A stretch of DNA of 64,000 bases from Pseudoxanthomonas sp. PXM02. GTDB taxonomy: Bacteria; Pseudomonadota; Gammaproteobacteria; Xanthomonadales; Xanthomonadaceae. The stretch spans positions 333,501 to 397,500 of the forward strand of contig NZ_JACVAK010000003.1 in assembly GCF_014851805.1 (NCBI RefSeq). The letters run 5' to 3'. Made by a program: the position numbers and the translations under genes. Below, piece after piece: positions 1-9,054 of this stretch. The notes beneath the pieces are model-generated. The model saw nothing but the letters and a program-made list of their open reading frames with translations. It ran no database searches and had not been told where the DNA came from. Positions within the stretch are counted from its first letter, which is position 1. Every line of letters starts with the position of its first letter.

Positions 1-1
1 G

Positions 2-220
2 GAGGCCGCGCCAGGCAGCGCCTATGGTTCGATGGGCGCGCTAGTGCTGCTGCTGGTCTGGATCTATTACGCCAGCGTGGTGTTCTTCGTCGGTGCACTG
101 CTGACGGCGGTCATCGACGAGCGCCAGCACGCGCGGCGGCAGGCAAGGATGTTGCCTACGCCGGAGGATCCTCTTCCGACCAGTGACGGCATTTCGATGT
201 CTGGCCAATCCCGGGATTGA
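2..220 (+). CDS. YihY/BrkB family membrane protein, C-terminal fragment
   Basis: This is the 3' end of a gene that begins before the window. The open frame runs from base 2 and reads EAAPGSAYGSMGALVLLLVW and onward, giving one strong transmembrane helix (VLLLVWIYYASVVFFVGALL) and then a short charged tail. A small Gly/Ala-rich loop followed by this last helix is typical of the end of YihY/BrkB-family inner membrane proteins, once misannotated as RNase BN. Function in the family is poorly defined. The stop overlaps the tail of the convergent D-lactate dehydrogenase gene. Only about 72 residues are visible, so the family call is moderate. Confidence 0.6.
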   Translation, partial: EAAPGSAYGSMGALVLLLVWIYYASVVFFVGALLTAVIDERQHARRQARMLPTPEDPLPTSDGISMSGQSRD

Positions 221-1871
221 AACTATTGGTGGGGTCCAGCCCGCGGTAGAACGTGGCCAGCGCCGGCTTGGCGCGATAGAGATGGCCGACATTGTGCTCG
301 GCTGGGTACTCGGCACCGCGCGCATCGAGCAGCGCCCACAAACGATGCTCCACCACCAGCGGATCGACGCCCTTCTTCACGATGTAGTCCTGGTGGAAGA
401 CATGGCAGAAGAAGTGGCCGTAGTAGAGGCGCGCGATCATCGTGGTCGCCACGTCGGCCGGCAGATGCTCGACCCAGTCGCGATCGTTGCGCCGCAGGGC
501 GACGTCCAATGCGACGATGTCCTCCACCTGCGTCGCATGCACCGCGCGGTAGCGCACCGCCGCGCCCGCGACGGCGAAGCGCAGCAGGAAGGCTTTGCGG
601 CCTTCGTCGGCATCGCAGGCGAAGAAGGCACCATCGCGATCGCCGAAGAAGTCATGCAGAAAAGCCCGCGTGGCGTCGGCATCGCGCGTTGAGACCTTCA
701 GCAGCAGATGGTGCTCATAACGGTCGCGGTATGCGCGCAGCCGCGGCGGCAGGTGGTCGGGCAGCAGCGCGGTCAGCGACTGCAGCACACGGTCAGTCAG
801 TCCGCGCAGGCCGAGCCGCTCGCACCAGCCATCCATGCGACTCTTCAACGCGAATGCACCGGGGACCTTGTCGGTGCCGAAGCGATCGATCAGCAGGAAG
901 GTGTCCTTTCCGTACCGGTCGCCGATGTCGAACGCATCGCGGTGCAGGTATTCGCCGGCAATCGGCAGGCGCTCGAACGCGGTCAACAGATGGCGACGCA
1001 CCTCGGTGAGGTCGTCCGGATCGTTGCTGCCGATGTAGAAGACCGACGCCGCCTCCTTCTCGAAGGTATCCAGTCTCACGGCGAACACGGCGAGCCGGCC
1101 TGCGCATCCCGAGGCTTCGTGCAGGCGCGACGGATCGGCGTTGTAGCGGGCGGGCGTGGGGGCGTCGACCTGCCGGACATGCGCGGCATAGCGTGGATCG
1201 GACGCTGCGCGTGAGGGATCGTGGACGACGGCATCCGTCGTGTAATCGCCCGATTGCAGCCGCGAAAGAATCTCCTCCGGCGTGTCGCCCAGCGTGATGC
1301 CCAGATGGTTGACCAGCCGCAGCGTGCCGTCTTCGCCCAGCTGCGCATACAGCGCCAGCTCGGTATAGGCCGGTCCACGCCGCACCAGCGCCCCGCCGGA
1401 GTTGTTACAGACGCCGCCAAGCACCGATGCGCCGATGCACGAAGAACCAATGACCGAGTGCGGTTCGCGCCCCAGTGGCGCCAGTCGCTTCTCCAGCACA
1501 TCCAGCGTCGCCCCCGGCAGGCAGACCACCTGACGCCCCTCATCCAGCAGCTGCACGCCGCCAAGGCGCAACGTGCTGATCAGGACGACGCCGCGGTCGT
1601 ACCCGTCGCCATCCGGCGTCGAACCACCGGTCAGGCCCGTGTTGGCCGCCTGCAGAAGCACGATGCGATCGGCCGCCACGACCGCCTGCAGCACCCGCCA
1701 CAGCTCCAGCAGGGTTCCTGGGCGTGCCACCGCCAGCACCGGGCCGTCGCCGAAGCGGTAGCCCTTGCGATAGCGCCGTGTGGCGCGGTCGCCGGTCAGG
1801 ACATGGCGATGGCCGATGGTCTCGCGCAGTCGCGCCAGCAGGACATCGTCAGAAAGGACTTCAACGGGCAT
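156..1871 (-). CDS. dld: Quinone-dependent D-lactate dehydrogenase
   Basis: A 571-residue flavoprotein, the same length as E. coli Dld. It oxidises D-lactate to pyruvate at the inner face of the membrane and passes electrons to ubiquinone. The N-terminal FAD-binding (PCMH-type) domain carries LLQAANTGLTGGSTP and GSSCIGASVLGGVCNNSGG. The C-terminal part carries the membrane-binding/cap region and ends with EHNVGHLYRAKPAL and DPTNSFNPGIGQTSK, characteristic of Dld. The ATG at MPVEVLSDD was chosen because it gives the family length; the frame stays open upstream across dnaG, but that part is antisense. It diverges from dnaG with only 54 bp between the start codons. Confidence 0.93.
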   Translation of the reverse strand: MPVEVLSDDVLLARLRETIGHRHVLTGDRATRRYRKGYRFGDGPVLAVARPGTLLELWRVLQAVVAADRIVLLQAANTGLTGGSTPDGDGYDRGVVLISTLRLGGVQLLDEGRQVVCLPGATLDVLEKRLAPLGREPHSVIGSSCIGASVLGGVCNNSGGALVRRGPAYTELALYAQLGEDGTLRLVNHLGITLGDTPEEILSRLQSGDYTTDAVVHDPSRAASDPRYAAHVRQVDAPTPARYNADPSRLHEASGCAGRLAVFAVRLDTFEKEAASVFYIGSNDPDDLTEVRRHLLTAFERLPIAGEYLHRDAFDIGDRYGKDTFLLIDRFGTDKVPGAFALKSRMDGWCERLGLRGLTDRVLQSLTALLPDHLPPRLRAYRDRYEHHLLLKVSTRDADATRAFLHDFFGDRDGAFFACDADEGRKAFLLRFAVAGAAVRYRAVHATQVEDIVALDVALRRNDRDWVEHLPADVATTMIARLYYGHFFCHVFHQDYIVKKGVDPLVVEHRLWALLDARGAEYPAEHNVGHLYRAKPALATFYRGLDPTNSFNPGIGQTSKCRHWSEEDPPA

Positions 1872-1925
1872 GAACCCATGGTAGCGCGGCGGCGCCATGG
1901 CTCGTCGTGGCATCCTATGCGACCC

Positions 1926-3665
1926 ATGGCCCGCATCCCCGACGCCTTCATCGACGAACTGCTCGCCCGGACGGATATCGTCGAGGTGGTGGGCGGGCGC
2001 GTGCCGCTGAAGCGGCAGGGCAAGGAGTATTCGGCCTGCTGCCCGTTCCACGACGAGCGCTCGCCGTCGTTCACGGTGTCGCCGACCAAGCAGTTCTATC
2101 ACTGCTTCGGCTGCGGCGCACACGGCACCGCGCTGTCGTTCCTGATGAACTACGACCGCCTCGAGTTCCTCGATGCGGTGGAGGAACTGGCGCGCCGCAA
2201 CGGCATGGAAGTGCCGCGCGAGACGCAGCAGCGCAACGAGAACAACGACACCCGCGACCTGTTCAATGCGCTGGAAGCGGCCGCGCGCTTCTTCCAGCGC
2301 AATCTCGACGGCAGCGAGAAGGGCAAGACGTATCTCGACGGCCGTGGCGTGGATGCGGCGATCCGCACGCAGTTCATGATCGGCTATGCGCCGGACGGCT
2401 ATTCCGCACTGAAGGATGCGCTGGGCACGGACGAGCGCCGGATGAAATTGCTGGACCGCGCCGGCCTGTTCTCGAAGAACGACCGCGGCCATGTCTACGA
2501 CAAGTTCCGCGACCGGGTGATGTTCCCGATCCACGACCGTCGCGGTCGCGTGATCGCGTTCGGTGGCCGTGTGCTGCAGAAGGACGACGGCCCGAAGTAC
2601 CTCAACTCGCCCGAGACCGCGCTGTTCCACAAGGGGCGCGAGCTGTACGGCCTGTGGCAGGTGAAGCAGGCCAACCAGAAGATCGCGCGGCTCGTGGTGG
2701 TCGAGGGCTACATGGACGTGGTCTCGCTGTTCCAGTTCGGCGTGAAGGAAGCCGTCGCCACGCTGGGCACCGCGACCACGCCGGAACATGCCGAACTGCT
2801 GTTCCGCAACGCACCCGATGTGTACTTCTGCTTCGACGGCGACGCGGCCGGCCAGCGCGCCGCGTGGCGTGCGCTGGAATCGGTGCTGCCGCGCATGAAG
2901 GACGGACGGCAGGCGTTCTTCCTGTTCCTGCCCGACGGCGAGGACCCGGACACGATCGTGCGACAGGAAGGCGCGGCGGGCTTCGATGCCCGTCTGCAGC
3001 AGGCGATGCCACTCTCGCAGTTTTTCTTCGACGAACTGGCCAAGGACATCAAGCTGTCCACGCTCGACGGCAAGGCGCGGCTGGCCGAGCGCGCGCGTCC
3101 GTTGCTCGCGCAGATTCCCGATGGCGCGTTCGGCGATCTGATGCGCCAGCGCCTGACCGAGATCACCGGCGTTGGTGCCGGCAACGCGAACGCTACGCCT
3201 GCGGCAGCGGCGGCACCCACGCGCCGCGCCGCGCCTTCGCAGGGCGGGCACAACAAGCCCAGCCTGGTGCGCAGCATCATCGTGCGCCTGCTGCACAAGC
3301 CGGCGCTGGCACTGGCGATCGAGTCGACGCACGGCTTCTCCGCGCTGCGGTTGGCCGGCATGGAGTTGTTGCTGGAAATGATCGAACTGGTGCATGCGCG
3401 CCCTGACATCACCACCGGCGTACTGCTGGAGCACTTCGCCGAACGCGACGAGGCCGCGGCACTGCAGAAGCTGGCGATGCAGGAACTGCCGGGCGACGAG
3501 GACAGTTGGCGGCAGGAGCTTCTCGACGCCGCCGTGCAGCTGGAGAAGCAGATGCTGCAGCAGCGACTGGACGAACTGCAGGCCAAGCAGCGCAACGTGG
3601 GCCTGGACGAAACCGACAAGTACGAACTGCGCACCCTGCTGCAGGCCCGCATCGGCCGCCACTGA
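1926..3665 (+). CDS. dnaG: DNA primase
   Basis: A 579-residue primase that makes RNA primers for lagging-strand and restart synthesis together with DnaB helicase. The CHC2 zinc ribbon has ligands near C39, H42, C60 and C63 (CCPFHDERSPSF, then YHCFGCGAHG). The TOPRIM catalytic core follows, with VVVEGYMDV (Glu near 260) and CFDGDAAGQ (Asp near 304 and 306). The last 150 or so residues form the DnaB-interaction domain, reached through an Ala/Pro-rich linker. The start MARIPDAFIDELL matches the family; an ATG three codons upstream is also possible. In many bacteria dnaG sits between rpsU and rpoD; here the neighbours are dld and a phosphatase-like gene. Confidence 0.97.
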   Translation: MARIPDAFIDELLARTDIVEVVGGRVPLKRQGKEYSACCPFHDERSPSFTVSPTKQFYHCFGCGAHGTALSFLMNYDRLEFLDAVEELARRNGMEVPRETQQRNENNDTRDLFNALEAAARFFQRNLDGSEKGKTYLDGRGVDAAIRTQFMIGYAPDGYSALKDALGTDERRMKLLDRAGLFSKNDRGHVYDKFRDRVMFPIHDRRGRVIAFGGRVLQKDDGPKYLNSPETALFHKGRELYGLWQVKQANQKIARLVVVEGYMDVVSLFQFGVKEAVATLGTATTPEHAELLFRNAPDVYFCFDGDAAGQRAAWRALESVLPRMKDGRQAFFLFLPDGEDPDTIVRQEGAAGFDARLQQAMPLSQFFFDELAKDIKLSTLDGKARLAERARPLLAQIPDGAFGDLMRQRLTEITGVGAGNANATPAAAAAPTRRAAPSQGGHNKPSLVRSIIVRLLHKPALALAIESTHGFSALRLAGMELLLEMIELVHARPDITTGVLLEHFAERDEAAALQKLAMQELPGDEDSWRQELLDAAVQLEKQMLQQRLDELQAKQRNVGLDETDKYELRTLLQARIGRH

Positions 3666-3675
3666 GGAGTCCGTG

Positions 3676-4170
3676 ATGACCCGTTTCGCGCTACCGCTGT
3701 TCCTTCTGTTGGCGGGCGGCCTGTCGCTCACCGCGCACGCCACCGACTTCACGCAACCGCAGCCCGGCCTGCACACCGGCGGCCAGCCTTCGGTGGAGGA
3801 TCTTGCGCGTCTGAAATCGGAGGGGGTGCGCACCGTGATCGATCTGCGTGGTCCGCAGGAAGACCGCGGTTACGACGAGGCGGCCGAAGCGCGCGCCCTC
3901 GGACTTGCCTACATCGCGCTGCCGATCACGGGGAAGGACGACATCACGGCGGCCAAGGCGAAGGCATTGGGCGACGTGCTGAGAGCGCAGGACGGCGACG
4001 TGCTGCTGCACTGCGCATCCGGCAACCGCGTGGGTGCGTTGCTGGCGTTGGATGCGATGGCGTCCGGCGCTTCGAAGGAAGAAGCGCTCGAACTGGGCCG
4101 GAAGGCAGGGCTGAAGTCGCTGGAGCCGGTGGTGGTGGAGCGGCTGGCAGCGCCGGAACAGAACGACTGA
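3676..4170 (+). CDS. Exported DSP/tyrosine-phosphatase-like protein (DUF442/Blh-like)
   Basis: A 164-residue protein with a Sec signal peptide (FALPLFLLLAGGLSLTAHA), so it is probably periplasmic. The mature part resembles the cysteine-phosphatase fold proteins often annotated as beta-lactamase-hydrolase-like or DUF442. It has TVIDLRGPQEDRGYDE and the signature HCASGNRVGALL, which fits the C-X5-R phosphatase loop. The substrate is unknown. The gene starts 10 bp after dnaG and probably shares its transcript. It is followed by a REP-like inverted repeat that separates it from convergent cyoE. Confidence 0.75.
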   Translation: MTRFALPLFLLLAGGLSLTAHATDFTQPQPGLHTGGQPSVEDLARLKSEGVRTVIDLRGPQEDRGYDEAAEARALGLAYIALPITGKDDITAAKAKALGDVLRAQDGDVLLHCASGNRVGALLALDAMASGASKEEALELGRKAGLKSLEPVVVERLAAPEQND

Positions 4171-4179
4171 CAGCCTCTT

Positions 4180-4273
4180 GTGGGAGAGACGTCAGTCGCG
4201 AACGCTCTTCGTTGGAAGCCTCCGCCACCATCGATACCCCGTCTTCGGCATCGCGACTCACGTCGCTCCCACG
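4180..4273. repeat. REP-like inverted repeat pair
   Basis: Two arms related to GGGAGCGACGTCAGTCGCGA face each other: the left arm at about 4180-4202 and the inverted right arm at about 4250-4273, with about 50 bp between. The same element occurs near 21.5, 28.5, 29.2 and 49.7 kb, always between convergent genes. Here it lies between the phosphatase-like gene and cyoE. Confidence 0.8.
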
Positions 4274-4296
4274 GGGCACAGATCGGCGGCCGCTGG

Positions 4297-5235
4297 TTAC
4301 CCCGCCGGCACGAATTCGATGCCGGCAGCCGAAGCCGCCGGCCGCAGCAGCGGCATCACCCAGTGGTCGACCAGCAGGAACGCGAACAGCGCCATCAGGT
4401 AGACGATGGAGTAGTTGAACACGCGCATCGAGAAAAACTCGTCCGGCGGATCCAGCAGGCGCCACGCGTACCAGAGGAACACCGCGCCCAGCACCAGCGC
4501 GCCGCCCAGGTAGAAGAAGCCGCTCATGCCGAACACCACCGGCAGCACCGTCACTTCGACCAGCAGCACGGTGTAGAACAGGATCTGCCAGCGGGTGTAG
4601 GTCACGCCGTGCGTCACCGGCAGCATCGGCACCAGCGCGCGTGCGTAATCCTCGCGGCGGAAGATCGCCAGCGCCCAGAAATGTGGCGGCGTCCATACGA
4701 AGATGATGAGGACCAGCAGCAACGCATGCGGCCAGTCCCACTCGCCCTGCATGCCGGTCATCGTCGCCCAGCCGAGCAGTGGCGGCGCGGCGCCGGCGAT
4801 GCCGCCGATGACGATGTTCTGCGGCGTGGCGCGCTTCAGGAACACCGTATAGATCACTGCGTAACCGATCAGCGAAGCGAATGTCAGGATCGCCGTGATC
4901 GTGTTGACCCACAGCACCAGGATGGCCATCGACAGCGCGGCCAGCACCAGTGCGAACGCCAGCGCCTGCCACGGTTTCACCTGGCCCTGCACCAGCGGAC
5001 GCCACGAGGTGCGCGCCATCTTCGCGTCGATGCGGGCGTCCAGCAGCTGGTTGATCGCGGCGGCGCTGGACGCGGCCAGCCAGATGCCGAGGAAGCCCAG
5101 CGCGCCGCGCAGGAGTTCCGCACCATCGGGCAGGCCGTCGATGGCGAGGAACATGCCGACGATGGCGGTGAACACGATCAGCGCCACCACGCGCGGCTTC
5201 GTGAGGTCCCAATACTGGCGGAAGGTCGATGCCAT
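4297..5235 (-). CDS. cyoE: Protoheme IX farnesyltransferase (haem O synthase)
   Basis: A 312-residue UbiA-family prenyltransferase with about nine membrane helices. It attaches a farnesyl group to protohaem to make haem O, the precursor of haem A for the aa3 oxidase encoded nearby. Seen in the sequence: [20 protein letters not shown] at the N-terminus, the Asp-rich motif [20 protein letters not shown] (a variant of DxxxD), and the second motif [17 protein letters not shown]. Its ATG overlaps the TGA of ctaA by one base, so the two are probably translationally coupled. Confidence 0.96.
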   Translation of the reverse strand: MASTFRQYWDLTKPRVVALIVFTAIVGMFLAIDGLPDGAELLRGALGFLGIWLAASSAAAINQLLDARIDAKMARTSWRPLVQGQVKPWQALAFALVLAALSMAILVLWVNTITAILTFASLIGYAVIYTVFLKRATPQNIVIGGIAGAAPPLLGWATMTGMQGEWDWPHALLLVLIIFVWTPPHFWALAIFRREDYARALVPMLPVTHGVTYTRWQILFYTVLLVEVTVLPVVFGMSGFFYLGGALVLGAVFLWYAWRLLDPPDEFFSMRVFNYSIVYLMALFAFLLVDHWVMPLLRPAASAAGIEFVPAG

Positions 5236-6383
5236 CAGTCGGGCCTACGCAGGCGCGCGGTCAGCGAGACCATCGTGAACAGCAACAGCACCGCACCGGC
5301 GTTATGCGCGACTGCGACCGGCAGCGGCAGGTTGAGCTTGACGTTGAGGATACCCAGCGTGACCTGCGCAGCAATCAGCACGACCAGTGTCAGCGACCAG
5401 CTGCGCATGCCCGGGGTGCGGAACAGTCGCCATGCCAGCGCCAGGACGTACAGCGCGACCACGATCGCCATGATGCGATGGCTCAGCTGGATCGCGATGC
5501 GCGCGGCACCGTCGAGCACGCCGCCCTCGTAGTCGACACCGATCCCGCGCCACAGCACGAAGGCTTCGCTGAAGTCAGCCGGCGGTGCCCACTGGCCCAC
5601 GCATTTCGGGAAATCCATGCCACAGGCGAGCGCCGCGTAGTTCGCACTGACCCAGCCGCCCAGGGCGATCTGGATGCCGAGCAATGCCAGGCCGCCAATC
5701 AGCCAGCGACGCAGCACGGTGGCGTCCGCCAGCGTGATCGGTCGGTCGGTGGCGCGCCACGCCATCCACACGAGCAGCGAGAACGTGGTCAGTCCGCCGA
5801 GCAGATGACCCATCACGACGATCGGCTTCAGCAGCCACGTCACCGTCCACATGCCGAGCAAGGCCTGGCAGATGATCACCGCCAATGTCAGCGCGCCCGC
5901 GCGCGCCAGGTCGATGTTCGACCAGCGCAAGGCCGCGAACAGCAGGATCGCCTCACCGATGATCGCGAGGACCGAGGCTTCGACATGTTCGCCGTGCATG
6001 TACAGCGGGATCGCCGCACCAACGAGTCCGGCGGCGACCAGGATCTGCGCGATGCCCCAGCGGCGGCGGCGCGCGGCCAGCAATGCCAGTACCAGCACCA
6101 GCACGCCGAGCGACGCGGCGAGGTGGCGGTGCACCTGCTCGCGCCACGCCTTGTGGGTTTCGAACGGACGGATCTCGCTGGCGACGTGCGAAGCGGCTTC
6201 GTCCACCGCCTTCGGCCACGCAGCGCGGCCGTAGCAGGTCGGCCAGTCGGGGCAGCTGAGGCCGGCGTCGGACAGGCGCACGAATGCGCCGAACACGACG
6301 ACACACAGCGTCAGCGCGACCGCCAGCCAGGCGATGCGGTGGAAATGACGGTAGATCACGGGGCGCGCAACAGCATTCATCAT
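5235..6383 (-). CDS. ctaA: Haem A synthase (COX15/CtaA)
   Basis: A 382-residue multi-helix membrane protein that oxidises the C8 methyl of haem O to the formyl group of haem A. The N-terminal helix is followed by [22 protein letters not shown], a hallmark of the CtaA/COX15 family. Conserved histidines are in [25 protein letters not shown] and [10 protein letters not shown], consistent with haem ligation. The start is one of two adjacent ATG codons. It lies directly upstream of cyoE and downstream of the SCO-like gene in the same direction. Confidence 0.95.
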   Translation of the reverse strand: MMNAVARPVIYRHFHRIAWLAVALTLCVVVFGAFVRLSDAGLSCPDWPTCYGRAAWPKAVDEAASHVASEIRPFETHKAWREQVHRHLAASLGVLVLVLALLAARRRRWGIAQILVAAGLVGAAIPLYMHGEHVEASVLAIIGEAILLFAALRWSNIDLARAGALTLAVIICQALLGMWTVTWLLKPIVVMGHLLGGLTTFSLLVWMAWRATDRPITLADATVLRRWLIGGLALLGIQIALGGWVSANYAALACGMDFPKCVGQWAPPADFSEAFVLWRGIGVDYEGGVLDGAARIAIQLSHRIMAIVVALYVLALAWRLFRTPGMRSWSLTLVVLIAAQVTLGILNVKLNLPLPVAVAHNAGAVLLLFTMVSLTARLRRPD

Positions 6384-6402
6384 CTGTAATTCTGGCGGTG
6401 GC

Positions 6403-6984
6403 TCAGATGAGCTTGATCAGCTTGGACACATCGGTGCGCAGGTGGCCCGGATCGAAACCCGGGGCGTAGCGCAGGATGACGAAGCCGTGGGGATCGATCA
6501 CGTACACCGGCGTGCCGGCGGCATCGTCTACCTGCGGCAGCCTCGCGCGCAACGGATCATCAGCGCGCACCAGGCGCAGCGCCGAGTGGCGCGGCGCATT
6601 AGCCGGGTAGTCGCCGATCCAGAGGATGTCGACCTCGTCGGCGTTGTGGCCGAACAGCTGCCACACCGTATCCAGATCCGTCGCCAGCTTCGTGCAGGCC
6701 TGCGTGCAGCCCGGCGACGGCGCGGCGACGATGCGCCAGCGGCGCTCCGCCGGCTTCCAGTCGTAGCGGTCGCCATCAACCAGCGACGGCGCGAGGTCGC
6801 GCGCATCGGCCGGCGGCTGCAGCATCAGGCCGTGGTTCTTGTGCCCGGCCGGCTGCCAGCCGGAAAAACGCAGGATGCCGGCACCGAACACGGTGCCGAA
6901 GAACAGGGCGAACAGGCCGACGAGCATCCACCGCCCGCGACGCCGCTGGGCGGGATCGAATGGTTTTGGGTCCATGGGCGCCAT
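6403..6984 (-). CDS. Membrane-anchored SCO-like thioredoxin-fold protein
   Basis: A 193-residue protein with one N-terminal helix (WMLVGLFALFFGTVFGAGIL) and an extracytoplasmic domain. The domain holds a C-X3-C pair (PGCTQACTKLATDL) reminiscent of the copper site of SCO/SenC proteins, and later TPVYVIDPHGFVILRYAPG, resembling the end of that fold. Its position between SURF1 and ctaA suggests a role in delivering copper to, or reducing, the oxidase CuA or CuB site. That role is inferred from context and the Cys pair. Translation may begin at the second ATG (MDPKPF), three codons later. Confidence 0.7.
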   Translation of the reverse strand: MAPMDPKPFDPAQRRRGRWMLVGLFALFFGTVFGAGILRFSGWQPAGHKNHGLMLQPPADARDLAPSLVDGDRYDWKPAERRWRIVAAPSPGCTQACTKLATDLDTVWQLFGHNADEVDILWIGDYPANAPRHSALRLVRADDPLRARLPQVDDAAGTPVYVIDPHGFVILRYAPGFDPGHLRTDVSKLIKLI

Positions 6985-7002
6985 TTTCTCACGCCCGGAC
7001 GA

Positions 7003-7737
7003 TCATTGCCCCTTTCGGGCGGCGCGCCGGCTGCGCCAGGTCAGCACCAGCGCCGTCACCAGCACCGCGCCGGCGAGGCCGAACCACTGCACCGCGTAGC
7101 CCACATGCCGCTCCGGTGGCAGCGTGTTCGGCAGGATGTCCAGGTCGCGTGCGTAGCCGATCGGCAGGTCCGGATCGAGTTTCAGTACTCGCGGCGCCAG
7201 CGTAGACAGGCCCAACGCCTGTGCGATGTCCTGCCGTTGCAGCGCGATCACCAGCAGGCTGCCATCCGGTTGTGCGCTGGGCGGCGCGTGGGCGATGCCC
7301 TCCGAGGGCGGCGGTACCAGCAGGCCCGCCACGCGATGCGGGCCCGGCAGCGGCGCTACGGCCGGCATCACGCGGTTGCCCGGTACCGGCAGCCAGCCCA
7401 GCTCCACCAGCAGCGGCGCCCCCGCGCTGGCGGGCTGGAACACGCGATAGACGCGCACGCCGGGCTGGCGATCACGCGTCTGGTTGTCGAGCAGGAGGGC
7501 CGGTGCAGGCAGGAACTCGCCCTCGCCCGCTGCCCAGTCGTAGGCCTGCGACCGCGCCTTGTCCGCAGCCGATGCCAGCGGCTGCGGCTGGCGCTCGGCC
7601 AGTACGCGCGTTGTTTCCGCCAGCATGGCTTCCTTCTGTTCGGCCCGGCCCCATTGCCAGGCGCCGAGGCTGCCGAACAGCGACATCGCCAGCACGGCCA
7701 GGGTCCAGCCGACAGGCAGCGGCATGCGCCGGCTCAT
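7003..7737 (-). CDS. SURF1 family cytochrome oxidase assembly protein
   Basis: A 244-residue protein with the SURF1 layout: one helix at each end (WTLAVLAMSLFGSLGAWQWGRAEQK and the C-terminal HVGYAVQWFGLAGAVLVTALVLTW) around an extracytoplasmic domain. Recognisable family pieces are GAWQWGRAEQK, LLVELGWLPVPGNR and NTLPPERHVGYAVQWFGLA. SURF1 proteins help insert haem A into subunit I of aa3 oxidases. The ATG at MSRRMPLP was preferred over an upstream alternative start. It diverges from the DUF2909 gene. Confidence 0.9.
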   Translation of the reverse strand: MSRRMPLPVGWTLAVLAMSLFGSLGAWQWGRAEQKEAMLAETTRVLAERQPQPLASAADKARSQAYDWAAGEGEFLPAPALLLDNQTRDRQPGVRVYRVFQPASAGAPLLVELGWLPVPGNRVMPAVAPLPGPHRVAGLLVPPPSEGIAHAPPSAQPDGSLLVIALQRQDIAQALGLSTLAPRVLKLDPDLPIGYARDLDILPNTLPPERHVGYAVQWFGLAGAVLVTALVLTWRSRRAARKGQ

Positions 7738-7823
7738 GGGCTGCGTCCGAATGTCGCACCCGCCCACCCCTGCGGATGGCGCGATAATGCGCGCCTCACT
7801 GCCGAAGTCCCATCGAGGACGCC

Positions 7824-8045
7824 ATGAACGATTCGCTGAAAACCCTGCTGATCATCGCCTTCCTCATCCTCATCGTGTGGAACCTGGGCGCAGGCCTGTA
7901 CTACATGCTGGTGGACAAGGGCGAGAGCAAGCGCACGGTCAACGCGTTGACCCGCCGCATCGCGCTATCCGTGGGCCTGATCCTGCTGGTCGTACTGGCC
8001 ATCAAGATGGGCTGGATCCAGCCGCACGGCATCAATCCCGGCTGA
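7824..8045 (+). CDS. DUF2909 twin-transmembrane small protein
   Basis: A 73-residue protein made of two membrane helices (LKTLLIIAFLILIVWNLGAGLYYML and ALSVGLILLVVLAIKMGWI) joined by a short basic loop (DKGESKRTVNALTRR). This is the DUF2909 layout, a family that recurs beside cytochrome oxidase genes in Gammaproteobacteria; its molecular function is unknown. It is the only plus-strand gene inside the oxidase cluster. It ends at a bidirectional terminator shared with ctaE. Confidence 0.85.
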   Translation: MNDSLKTLLIIAFLILIVWNLGAGLYYMLVDKGESKRTVNALTRRIALSVGLILLVVLAIKMGWIQPHGINPG

Positions 8046-8093
8046 GTTGCTTCCGCGCATTGTCCCGCGCGCGGCGCACCGCGCCAACCGGGC

Positions 8094-8127
8094 AAAAGAA
8101 AAGGGCCGGCATTGCCGGCCCTTTCTT
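8094..8127. terminator. Bidirectional rho-independent terminator
   Basis: A perfect stem AAGGGCCGGC / GCCGGCCCTT (8101-8110 with 8114-8123) closes on a 3-base loop. It is flanked by an A-rich run on the left and TCTT on the right, so it can end both the DUF2909 gene (+) and ctaE (-). Confidence 0.85.
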
Positions 8128-8147
8128 CATTGCGGCATCGCCCGCGC

Positions 8148-9026
8148 TTACAGCACGTAGACGAACAGGAACAGGCCCAGCCACACCACGTCGACGAAGT
8201 GCCAGTACCACGCCACGGCTTCGAAGCCGAAGTGGTCGTCCTTGGTGAAGTGGCCCTTGGCGCAACGGAACCAGATGATCGCCAGCATGAGCGTGCCCAG
8301 CGTCACGTGCAGGCCGTGGAAGCCGGTCAGCATGAAGAACGTGGAGCCGTAGATGCCCGAACCCAGCGTCAGGTTCAGCTCCTTGTAGGCGTGGATGTAT
8401 TCCTCCGCCTGGAAGAACAGGAACACGCAACCCAGCAGCACGGTGGCACCCAGCCAGATCAGCAGCTGGCTGCGGTTGCCGGCCTTCAGCGCATGGTGCG
8501 CGATGGTGATGGTCACGCCCGAGGTCAGCAGGATCAGCGTGTTGAGCAGCGGCAGGCCCCATGCCGGGATGGTCTGGAAGTGACCGCCCACCTGGCCCGG
8601 ACCGGCGCTCGGCCACGCCGCCGAGAAACCTTCCCAAAGCAGGCTGTTGGTCATCACGCCATCGCCTTCGCCACCCAGCCACGGCAGCGACAGCGTGCGG
8701 GCGTAGAACAGCGCGCCGAAGAACGCAGCGAAGAACATAACTTCCGAGAAGATGAACCACACCATGCCCATGCGGAACGACACGTCCACCTGGCGGTTGT
8801 AGCTGCCGCTCACGGATTCGCGGATCACGTCGCCGAACCACATGAACAGCGTGGCGCACAGGCCGACGACGCCGGCGTAGAACGTCCACATGCCGAACGA
8901 CAGGTCGTTGAGCCAGCTGGCCACGCCGAACATCGTGATGAACATGGCGATGGAGCCCACGAACGGCCACTTGGAGCTGTGCGGCACGAAGTAGACGTTG
9001 GCGTCTGGCGATGGGGCGTTTGCCAT
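8148..9026 (-). CDS. ctaE: Cytochrome c oxidase subunit III
   Basis: A 292-residue, seven-helix subunit of the aa3-type oxidase. Family features include WPFVGSIAMFITMFG near the start, GMVWFIFSEVMFFAAFFGALFYAR (with the conserved Glu of helix III), and the C-terminal TGFHGLHVTLGTLML and AVAWYWHFVDVVWLGLFLFVYV. It follows ctaG on the minus strand and closes the structural operon. Confidence 0.97.
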   Translation of the reverse strand: MANAPSPDANVYFVPHSSKWPFVGSIAMFITMFGVASWLNDLSFGMWTFYAGVVGLCATLFMWFGDVIRESVSGSYNRQVDVSFRMGMVWFIFSEVMFFAAFFGALFYARTLSLPWLGGEGDGVMTNSLLWEGFSAAWPSAGPGQVGGHFQTIPAWGLPLLNTLILLTSGVTITIAHHALKAGNRSQLLIWLGATVLLGCVFLFFQAEEYIHAYKELNLTLGSGIYGSTFFMLTGFHGLHVTLGTLMLAIIWFRCAKGHFTKDDHFGFEAVAWYWHFVDVVWLGLFLFVYVL

Positions 9027-9054
9027 GGCGATGCTTCCGGTTGCTAAGGCGTGA

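Noticed and set aside
1872-3833. Long minus-strand open frame continuing from dld across dnaG
   Set aside because: It is antisense to dnaG, low in normal protein character (His/Arg/Gln-rich) and has no family features; high G+C leaves many shadow frames open.
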